DNA from: Acidobacteriota bacterium
Lineage (GTDB): Bacteria > Acidobacteriota > Blastocatellia > Pyrinomonadales > Pyrinomonadaceae
Direction: 5' to 3'
Length of the DNA: 6,034 nt
Assembly: GCA_003222835.1 (NCBI GenBank)
Contig: QHXE01000213.1
Span: 1-6,034 of the forward strand
Part shown: piece after piece, positions 1 through 5,195 of the stretch
How positions within the stretch are numbered: the first letter of the stretch is position 1
Layout of the letters: each line of letters begins with the position of its first letter
Position numbers and translations under genes: made by a program
The notes under the pieces: model-generated
What the model was told of the DNA's origin: nothing
Database searches by the model: none
Seen by the model: the letters and a program-made list of their open reading frames with translations, nothing else

Positions 1-187
1 TGAGAATAGCCCAGCAATTCATTGCTGGGATGCGGCGTAGCAATAACGACCGCAGCCCCGATTTATCGGGACGACTGAAATGATGGGATTATCTACACCT
101 CTGCAATCATCAACCGTCCGTTTCACGGACTGTATTCGGAAACTAACGCTTGTTTCCCAGCGATGAATCGCTGGGCTACTTTCGACA
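1..187. repeat. Left cluster of REP-like palindromes flanking the insertion sequence
   Basis: This stretch has no credible gene. It holds four perfect short hairpins: 10-29 (9-bp stem CCCAGCAAT, 2-nt loop), 57-70 (6-bp stem CCCGAT), 116-130 (6-bp stem GTCCGT) and 156-175 (9-bp stem CCCAGCGAT, 2-nt loop). The first and last belong to one class, which reappears at 1494-1513 and 1632-1651. The 116-130 hairpin belongs to a second class, GTCCG/CGGAC, which reappears at 1537-1551 and 1664-1678. These are seen directly. That they are copies of a genome-wide interspersed repeat is an inference from their form. Open frames across the region read straight through the hairpins and look spurious. Confidence 0.75.
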
Positions 188-242
188 GTCTGTATTGACC
201 GGAGAGATCGTGAACAGGTGTTCGGAGACATAGTGAACACAT
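188..242 (+). repeat. Left terminal inverted repeat of the insertion sequence
   Basis: These 55 bases match the reverse complement of 1427-1481 with a single mismatch (T at 196). Inside the repeat is an inverted pair, GAACA at 212-216 and TGTTC at 219-223, and a further GAACA at 235-239. These could be transposase binding boxes (inference). The outermost 12 bases resemble the small second hairpin of the neighbouring palindromic repeats, so the true end may lie a few bases further in. Confidence 0.85.
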
Positions 243-243
243 G

Positions 244-1389
244 TCAATGATCTTTCGGTGACTGGTTGAGGTCGATCGAGCCAACCCATTGGTGGCAAAG
301 ATAGACGTCAAGCAAGCCATCGGTTGAAGTCGGACGCAATGCTACGCGTAAATCAGCAAAGGCGTTGCCGAGAAAGAACTTTCTTTGCTGATATTTGACT
401 TGGCCACGATCTCCAACTTTACGAATGATTTCGTGGTCATCATATTCGATCGGAAGCAAGGCCTCCGGAAAAGGCCGGACGCTGGCACGGTAACGCGCGG
501 CTGGGACGGTCAAACCTAGAGCTTCATGGGGACGAATCAAATTGTACTGAGCGCGCCATCTTTCCAGAGCTCGTTGGCACTCTTGTTGATTGCGCCAAAG
601 TTGATCGCGTAAGAGCTCGACTGCCAAAGTGCGGTGAAAGCGTTCAGCTTTACCTTGGCTTTGAGGATGATGAGGCCGAGAAAAAGATAAGCGAATACCC
701 AGGCGAATCAGCCACACCGAGAACTCAGTGTAACAAGTTCGACCATGACGATAAACAGCCCAGGGCGAGCCGTTATCCATCGCCAGGCGCCACGGCAGAC
801 CATAACGACGGAAGACGCTAACCAAAGCCGTGCGCGTAGTTTCAGTTCTTTGATTCGAACAGGCCACCAGCCCTAGGGCAAAGCGAGAATGATCGTCGAG
901 CACCGTCAACGGATAACAACGACCTCGACCCAAAGCGAAATCACCTTTGAAGTCCATTTGCCACAAGTCGTTCGGTTGTGGATGTACGAAGCGGATCCAA
1001 GGTTTATGTTTAAGTGCTTCTTCATTGGTCAGCAAATGGTACCGATCCAGAATGCTGGTAATCGTACTGGGGCTGGGTACCTGAGTGTGACCCAAAGCCA
1101 GCAAGCGGGCGCGCAGTTTCCGTCCGCCCCAGGCAGGATGTTTGCGACGCTGGCTGATTACCGTCTTTTCGATCTTCTTTGCGGTCCGCGACGGCGAGCT
1201 GTTCGGACGACGCGAAAGTTCTTGCAGACCTTGAGCGCCGCTTGCTTTGAATCTCTCCAGCCACTTGTAAGCCGTGGTCGGACTGATTTCAAACTGCCGG
1301 CACAGTTGGCGAACATTCGCTTTTTCTTGACTGGCTAGCATGACGAACTCGTGACGTTGAGACATGGCAGAACTGATTCTCCAGGGCAT
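244..1389 (-). CDS. IS481-family-type DDE transposase, apparently full length
   Basis: This 381-residue protein should catalyse cut-and-insert transposition of the surrounding element. Residues about 9-60 form a helix-turn-helix DNA-binding region with the pattern VRQLCRQFEISPTTAYKWL. A second winged-helix-like segment follows to about residue 120. The integrase-like catalytic core spans about 138-300. The likely catalytic triad is D146 (in WQMDFKG), D205 (in MDNGSPW) and E249 (in QGKAERFHRTL). The motif RPHEAL at 286-291 is typical of this family. The ATG at 1389 gives the usual MPW opening and has AAGGAG 8 bases upstream; a second methionine at residue 9 is the alternative. No frameshift or internal stop is present, so activity is plausible. 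It is transcribed against all other genes in the window. Confidence 0.93.
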   Translation of the reverse strand: MPWRISSAMSQRHEFVMLASQEKANVRQLCRQFEISPTTAYKWLERFKASGAQGLQELSRRPNSSPSRTAKKIEKTVISQRRKHPAWGGRKLRARLLALGHTQVPSPSTITSILDRYHLLTNEEALKHKPWIRFVHPQPNDLWQMDFKGDFALGRGRCYPLTVLDDHSRFALGLVACSNQRTETTRTALVSVFRRYGLPWRLAMDNGSPWAVYRHGRTCYTEFSVWLIRLGIRLSFSRPHHPQSQGKAERFHRTLAVELLRDQLWRNQQECQRALERWRAQYNLIRPHEALGLTVPAARYRASVRPFPEALLPIEYDDHEIIRKVGDRGQVKYQQRKFFLGNAFADLRVALRPTSTDGLLDVYLCHQWVGSIDLNQSPKDH

Positions 1390-1397
1390 ACCTCCGA

Positions 1398-1403
1398 CTC
1401 CTT
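1398..1403 (-). promoter_or_regulatory. Ribosome binding site of the transposase
   Basis: On the minus strand this reads AAGGAG and ends 8 bases before the ATG at 1389-1387. The spacing supports the chosen start over the methionine eight codons later. A second purine run, GGAGG at 1395-1391, is too close to the ATG to be the main site. Confidence 0.7.
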
Positions 1404-1426
1404 TCGGTCGATAGGTATTACCTTAA

Positions 1427-1481
1427 ATGTGTTCACTATGTCTCCGAACACCTGTTCACGATCTCTCCGGTCTATACAGAC
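1427..1481 (-). repeat. Right terminal inverted repeat of the insertion sequence
   Basis: This is the reverse-complement partner of 188-242, with 54 of 55 bases identical. It lies upstream of the transposase gene and so probably carries its promoter; no convincing -35/-10 pair could be fixed. Its outer 12 bases (1470-1481) form a small perfect hairpin, GTCT-ATAC-AGAC, at the position held by the second hairpin in neighbouring palindromic repeats. Confidence 0.85.
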
Positions 1482-1678
1482 GAACGAAAATAGCCCAGCG
1501 ATTTATCGCTGGGAGAAAGGTGTCCGATCATCGTCAGTCCGGAAAGCGGACGAAAGAGATGTTTCGCGGTTATCAGATTCAAGATTTCTGTCGCCCGTTT
1601 CAGGGCTTATGAACTACTCTTCTGCTGTGCACCCAGCAGTGAACTGCTGGGCTATCGTCGATCGTCCGCTACGCGGAC
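1482..1678. repeat. Right cluster of REP-like palindromes up to the permease start
   Basis: There is no credible gene here. Hairpins seen are 1494-1513 (9-bp stem CCCAGCGAT, loop TT), 1537-1551 (stem GTCCG/CGGAC), 1593-1606 (weak 4-bp stem GCCC/GGGC), 1632-1651 (9-bp stem CCCAGCAGT, loop GA) and 1664-1678 (6-bp stem GTCCGC, loop TAC). The last two form a clear two-hairpin unit, joined by a short CTATCG-type linker. The final hairpin ends 9 bases before the ATG of the permease. These palindromes are the same two classes as on the left side of the insertion sequence. Confidence 0.75.
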
Positions 1679-1687
1679 TTAATTAGG

Positions 1688-2727
1688 ATGCGCCAAATCT
1701 TTACAATCTCGCTTCTATTCTCAACCATTCGATTATCGACGCCGCTGGTGCTGGCCGCGCTGGGTGGTTTGTATTCGGAACGGTCGGGCGTAATCAACAT
1801 CGCGCTTGAGGGATTGATGCTGGCCGGCGCGTTCACCGCCGCATCCGTCACTTACTATGCCAGCAGTCCCTGGGTTGGGCTTGGCGCTGCGATCCTGGCA
1901 GGCGCGTTAGTGGCTTACATCATTGCGCTGGCGAGCATTCGCTTCAAGGCGGATCAAGTCGTCACCGGCACCGGCATCAACATCATGTTCCTTGGTTTGC
2001 CGGCGGTGTTGAGTGGCGCGCTGTTTCTCTCTTCCGGCTCGACGCCGCAGATTCCCAAAGAGAATTTGTTGCCTACGCTTTATCGCTTCGTTCCCGCATT
2101 TCCCGATACGTTTTGTATCGGACGCCTTTCGGATTGCGGCTCCGGGCCGTCGGCGAAAATCCGGAAGCGGCGGATGCCGCCGGCGTGGGCGTCAATCGCA
2201 TTCGTTACATAGGCGTGATTCTGTCGGGCGCGTTGGCAGGAATTGGCGGAGCGTATCTTTCAATTGGCCAATCGTCTCTGTTCACGCGCAACATGACAGC
2301 GGGCCGCGGCTTCATTGCGCTGGCTGCTCTTATCTTCGGCAAGTGGCGCCCCGTGCAAACGATGCTCGCTTGCCTGCTTTTTGGCTTTGCCGACGCGCTG
2401 ACTATCCAACTGCAAGGCGTGCCAGTCTCAGTGCTGTTCCTGCGCATCGGGGTTGGCATCCTCATCTTCCTGTTTATCTGGTTCATCGCACATCAGGTTC
2501 CACTTCTAAATCGGAATAGAATTATTGAGCTATCCACGGCCGTCGTGATCTCGGGAATCCTCTGGCGAATGTTGTTCGCCACATCCGGGGGCATGGATAA
2601 GGTGGAGGTTCCGGTCCAGTTCATCCAAATGATTCCATACGTGGTTACAATCGTGGTGCTCGCGGGTTTCATCGGTCAGTCGCGCGCGCCGAGAGCGCTG
2701 GGAATTCCGTATCAGAAAGAGCGGTAG
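1688..2727 (+). pseudogene. Nucleoside-type ABC transporter permease, frame broken in the middle
   Basis: This is a membrane subunit of a BMP-type nucleoside importer, related to the second permease of systems such as Bacillus NupOPQ. The N-terminal part (1688 to about 2100) has the family motifs ERSGVINIALEGLMLAGAF and RFKADQVVTGTGINI. The C-terminal part, readable from about 2107 in another frame, has YRTPFGLRLRAVGENPEAADAAGV, TAGRGFIALAALIFGKWRP and ends with SRAPRALGIPYQKER. The frame change falls at about 2080-2112. From family memory, a membrane helix usually lies between the TPQIP region and YRTPFG. Only about 16 residues remain here, so a net loss of 3n+1 bases is more likely than a one-base slip. 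The first frame ends at 2212, giving a truncated 174-residue product. No good ribosome binding site is visible, and a palindrome abuts the start. A sequencing or assembly error is the alternative. Confidence 0.85.
2103..2121. repeat. Perfect 7-bp hairpin at the permease frame break
   Basis: CCGATAC at 2103-2109 pairs with GTATCGG at 2115-2121 around the loop GTTTT. The right arm is the coding sequence for the conserved YR of YRTPFG. The left arm lies at the junction where the reading frame changes. Such a structure could have promoted a deletion by template switching (inference), or could be coincidence. Confidence 0.6.
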
Positions 2728-2778
2728 ATAGCGAGGTTACTAAATGCCTCCGTCAGTTTCTCTGAAGGAGCTGAAAGA

Positions 2779-3046
2779 ATTGGTGACTTGAGATTCGCGT
2801 GGGACAATCAAAAATGAGAAGAAGCGTGGCGTCAGCTTTTTAGAAGGCTCCTCACTCTTCAGGGATCCTCTCTTCGTCGTTTTTGACGATCCCGATCATT
2901 CGCAAACCGAGAATCGATATATTATCATTGGACATTCAAGTCAAAACCGCCTGCTAATAGCCGGCTACTTGGAGCGTGCCGAGAGGGTACGATTGATATG
3001 GGCCAGAAAGACAAGCAGGCGAGAGCGTAAGCCTTCAGGTCGTTAG
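2779..3046 (+). pseudogene. brnT: Relic of a BrnT-family ribonuclease toxin gene
   Basis: This lies in the 366-bp gap between the permease and the phosphorylase, where no normally started frame exists. In one frame 2788-2814 reads LRFAWDNQK and then stops. In the next frame 2813-3043 is open for 77 codons: NEKKRGVSF, DPLFVVFDDPDHSQTENRY, IIIGHSSQNRLLI and VRLIWARKTSRRER. This is the order and character of BrnT (COG2929): F-W-D-x-x-K, N..K.GVSF, DPDH.....R, G.S..gRLL and ARK.sRRER. The N-terminal join is a few residues shorter than in the family, so a small out-of-frame deletion is likely. The usual YE after RRER is gone. AAGGAG at 2765-2770 is followed after 8 bases by ATT at 2779 where an ATG would fit, so the start codon may also be lost. 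No BrnA antitoxin follows. Confidence 0.75.
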
Positions 3047-3093
3047 CGAGAAACTCTGACACCAATCCGCGAGTTCGTATTTCTTTTTGAAAA

Positions 3094-3939
3094 ATGGCCA
3101 CTGAGCTAAGTCCATCTACACTTTACGAGCGCGCAGAGAAAGCTGCGCGTGCCGTTCGCATGCGCACAGACGCCGAAGTGCCGGTAGCAATCGTCCTCGG
3201 CAGCGGACTCGGCGCTTTCGCTGACGACCTGACCAATTCGATCGAGATTCCTTATAACGAAATCCCCGGCTTCGCGCGAGCGACAGTCGAAGGTCACGCT
3301 GGTCGTCTGGTCCTTGGCAAAGTCGGTGAGGTAACGATCGCGGCGATGCAGGGCCGCTTTCATTACTACGAAGGATACTCGCTGCAGCAAGTCACATTTC
3401 CAATTCGGGTTTTGAAATTGCTGGGGGTGCGAACGCTGCTGTTGACCAACGCCGCCGGCACGCTGAATATGGAGGTCGAACCAGGCTCCTTGATGGTGAT
3501 TAGCGATCATCTCAACCTGATCGGCGATAACCCGCTGCGCGGAGAAAACGATGAGCGTTTCGGGCCGCGCTTTCCCGATCTCACTTCGGTTTATGCGCGC
3601 CGGTTGCAAGACATCGTTATTAAGGAAGCAAACGCGATCGGAATCGAAGTGCGCCGGGGAATTTACGCCGCGCTGGCGGGACCAAGCTACGAGACGCCCG
3701 CCGAGATTCACATGCTGCGCGCGTTGGGTGCGGATGTAGTGGGCATGAGCACTGTTCCGGAAGCTATCGTTGCGCGCCACATGGACATCGACGTGGTGGG
3801 GATTTCGTGCATCACGAATCTGGCGGCTGGGGTTTCCGATCAACCGGTGGATCATAGTCTGGTGATCGCCACGGGCGAGCGCGTGCGGGCCCAGTTCACT
3901 GAACTATTGAGACGCGTTATCAGAAGACTGGATCTATAG
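3094..3939 (+). CDS. punA: Purine nucleoside phosphorylase, trimeric (guanosine/inosine) type
   Basis: This 281-residue cytoplasmic enzyme cleaves purine (deoxy)nucleosides with phosphate to free base and (deoxy)ribose 1-phosphate. Motifs in order: the phosphate-binding loop VLGSGLG (34-40, S37), EGHAGRLV with H68, MQGRFHYYEGY (85-95, R88, H90), LTNAAG (117-122), AGPSYETPAE (195-204, E200), VGMSTVPE with M218, and ITN with N242. E200 and N242 match human E201 and N243, which bind the base in the family that prefers 6-oxopurines. Length is normal. The ATG at 3094 follows an in-frame TGA by one codon, so no longer start is possible. No strong ribosome binding site is visible. It is the first intact gene of the salvage cluster, 35 bp before the uridine kinase. 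The symbol could equally be deoD, pnp or xapA in other naming schemes. Confidence 0.96.
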   Translation: MATELSPSTLYERAEKAARAVRMRTDAEVPVAIVLGSGLGAFADDLTNSIEIPYNEIPGFARATVEGHAGRLVLGKVGEVTIAAMQGRFHYYEGYSLQQVTFPIRVLKLLGVRTLLLTNAAGTLNMEVEPGSLMVISDHLNLIGDNPLRGENDERFGPRFPDLTSVYARRLQDIVIKEANAIGIEVRRGIYAALAGPSYETPAEIHMLRALGADVVGMSTVPEAIVARHMDIDVVGISCITNLAAGVSDQPVDHSLVIATGERVRAQFTELLRRVIRRLDL

Positions 3940-3974
3940 GTTCAAAAGGGCTGCACTCGAATCTAGTACTTACT

Positions 3975-4610
3975 ATGATTATTGGCATCTGCGGCGGCAC
4001 TGGTTCAGGCAAGACCACGATCGCCAATCGCATCCTGGAATCGGTCAGTGCAGACGAAGTAGTCTTCATCCAACAAGACCTTTACTATCGCGATCTCAAG
4101 GATATGCCGCTGGACTATCGGAACGCGGCTAACTTCGATCATCCGGACGCGCTCGATAATGATCTGCTGGTCAATCATCTCAAGCGGCTGAACGCGGGCG
4201 AGCCGGTCGAACTTCCGATTTATGATTTCCGCACTCATTCGCGGCTGCCGGCCACGACCTTGGTCGATCCAAAACCAATCGTGATCGTCGAAGGCATCCT
4301 GATTTTTGCTGAGCCGCGGTTGCGCGAAGAGATGGACATCAAGGTTTTTGTGGACACGCCGGACGACATCCGTTTCATTCGCCGCCTGCGCCGCGACATC
4401 GCGGAGCGTGGTCGCACGCTCGATTCGGTCATCGAACAATATATCGGGACGGTGCGCCCGATGCACATGCAATTCATCGAACCGTCAAAGCGGTACGCGG
4501 ACGTAATCATTCCTGAAGGTGGTTATAATTTGGTGAGCATTGATTTGATCAGCGGAAAGATTCGCGAGAGGCTGGCCAATGCTTTGCATTCAGTGGGAGG
4601 CCATAGTTGA
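3975..4610 (+). CDS. udk: Uridine kinase (uridine/cytidine kinase)
   Basis: This 211-residue cytoplasmic kinase transfers phosphate from ATP or GTP to uridine or cytidine, giving UMP or CMP. The Walker A loop GGTGSGKT is at residues 7-14. QQDLYYRD (33-40) and NFDHPDA (53-59) are the family's substrate-site motifs. YDFRTHSR (83-90) and VEGILIF (105-111) follow. RFIRRLRRDIAERGR (133-147) is the lid region, and QFIEPSKRYADVIIPEGG (166-183) is the conserved C-terminal block. Length is typical for bacterial Udk. It follows the phosphorylase by 35 bp and its stop overlaps the start of cdd by a few bases, so the three genes probably share one transcript. No clear ribosome binding site precedes its ATG. 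Confidence 0.97.
   Translation: MIIGICGGTGSGKTTIANRILESVSADEVVFIQQDLYYRDLKDMPLDYRNAANFDHPDALDNDLLVNHLKRLNAGEPVELPIYDFRTHSRLPATTLVDPKPIVIVEGILIFAEPRLREEMDIKVFVDTPDDIRFIRRLRRDIAERGRTLDSVIEQYIGTVRPMHMQFIEPSKRYADVIIPEGGYNLVSIDLISGKIRERLANALHSVGGHS
4595..4600 (+). promoter_or_regulatory. Ribosome binding site that fixes the TTG start of cdd
   Basis: GGGAGG lies inside the end of the uridine kinase gene, 6 bases before TTG at 4607-4609. It is the clearest ribosome binding site among the salvage genes and supports the non-ATG start. Confidence 0.7.
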
Positions 4611-5017
4611 GCGAATCTGAGGATCAATTAATTGAGCAAGCGACTGCCGCGCGGCTGCGTTCAGTCGCGCCGTTTTCAAATTTCTTGGTGGGCGCAGCGC
4701 TGCAAACGGACGAAGGTAAGGTATTCAGCGGTTGCAATGTCGAGAGCGCAAGTTACGGCCTGACCGTCTGCGCCGAGCGGATCGCGATTTGGAAAGCCCT
4801 CTCGGAAGGCGAGCGAGACTTTGCCCGGCTGGTGATCGTCGCCGACACGGAACAATTAACGCCGCCCTGCGGAACTTGCCGGCAAATCATCTGGGAGTTC
4901 TGCAAGCACGCGACAATTGTGCTGGCAAATCTGCATGGGCAGAAGGAAGAGTTGCATGTTGCCGATCTCCTACCGCGTGCTTTCGATGCAAGATTCTTGA
5001 AGGAAGCCGCTCGATAA
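4607..5017 (+). CDS. cdd: Cytidine deaminase, small tetrameric type
   Basis: This 136-residue zinc enzyme converts cytidine and deoxycytidine to uridine and deoxyuridine. VGAAL (28-32) and SGCNVESASYGLTVCAERIAI (41-61) hold the substrate residues N44 and E46, and C55-A56-E57, in which C55 binds zinc and E57 shuttles the proton. PPCGTCRQ (86-93) supplies the other zinc ligands, C88 and C91. Length is that of the homotetrameric class with three cysteine ligands. The start is TTG at 4607, overlapping the TGA of udk (4608-4610) in a 4-bp TTGA, with GGGAGG 6 bases upstream. That suggests translational coupling, so that uridine made by this enzyme is passed to the kinase made just before it. The aromatic residue before SxFxVGAA is Phe rather than the more usual Tyr, a mild change. 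Confidence 0.96.
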   Translation: MSESEDQLIEQATAARLRSVAPFSNFLVGAALQTDEGKVFSGCNVESASYGLTVCAERIAIWKALSEGERDFARLVIVADTEQLTPPCGTCRQIIWEFCKHATIVLANLHGQKEELHVADLLPRAFDARFLKEAAR

Positions 5018-5030
5018 AAATCGGAATTGC

Positions 5031-5180
5031 GTGTCAGAACCGCGAGCGGTAGCGACCGGTCCTAGGTACGCAGTCGTCCCGACTGCTTTAACCACTACGC
5101 ACTGCGCAGACGTACGATACAGAAGCAGGCGGGACGCCTGCGTACCCGGGGCCGGTCGCTACCGCTCGCGGGTCTGACAC
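5031..5180. repeat. Nested 150-bp imperfect palindrome between cdd and the amidohydrolase
   Basis: The outer arms 5031-5059 and 5152-5180 pair at 28 of 29 positions. After 5-nt unpaired segments, inner arms 5065-5088 and 5123-5146 pair at 22 of 24. The loop is 5089-5122. Each inner arm is itself a perfect 7-bp hairpin: GCAGTCG-TCC-CGACTGC at 5070-5086 and GCAGGCG-GGA-CGCCTGC at 5125-5141. It contains no T-run, so it does not look like a standard intrinsic terminator. It is probably a mobile or interspersed palindromic repeat (inference). It ends 15 bases before the ATG of the next gene. Confidence 0.9.
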
Positions 5181-5195
5181 GACTCGCCCAACAAA

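Larger units (their letters stand above)
188..1481 (-). mobile_element. IS481-family-type insertion sequence
   Basis: The element is about 1.3 kb. It has one transposase gene on the minus strand filling nearly all of it and 55-bp terminal inverted repeats at 188-242 and 1427-1481. The transposase stop codon lies 1 bp inside the left repeat, and its start lies about 37 bp inside the right repeat. The exact outer ends are uncertain because the inverted similarity continues, less perfectly, into flanking palindromes on both sides. No clear target-site duplication could be read next to either candidate end. The intact transposase frame and near-identical ends suggest a recent or still mobile copy. 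Confidence 0.85.

Noticed and set aside
19..240. Small open frame through the left repeats, similar to another frame at 1351-1686
   Set aside because: The similarity only reflects the terminal inverted repeat and the shared hairpins. Both frames run through palindromes and have no protein-like conservation.
889..1338. Plus-strand open frame inside the transposase gene
   Set aside because: It is a shadow of the transposase, which has a complete DDE core on the minus strand.
1..1678. CRISPR array from the repeated hairpins
   Set aside because: The repeats are short palindromes in both orientations with irregular spacing, not identical direct repeats with uniform spacers.
2100..2121. Programmed ribosomal frameshift in the permease
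   Set aside because: There is no standard slippery heptamer, programmed shifting is not known for this family, and the motif spacing suggests missing coding sequence.
2744..2791. Fifteen-codon frame (MPPSVSLKELKELVT) upstream of the toxin relic
   Set aside because: It is too short to support, has no visible ribosome binding site, and overlaps the presumed leader of the relic.
3106..3855. Long open frame antisense to the purine nucleoside phosphorylase
   Set aside because: It lies wholly within a strongly conserved gene on the other strand, has no family-like motifs, and is a common by-product of codon bias.
5031..5180. Intrinsic terminator after cdd
   Set aside because: The structure is far longer than a terminator hairpin and is not followed by a T-run.
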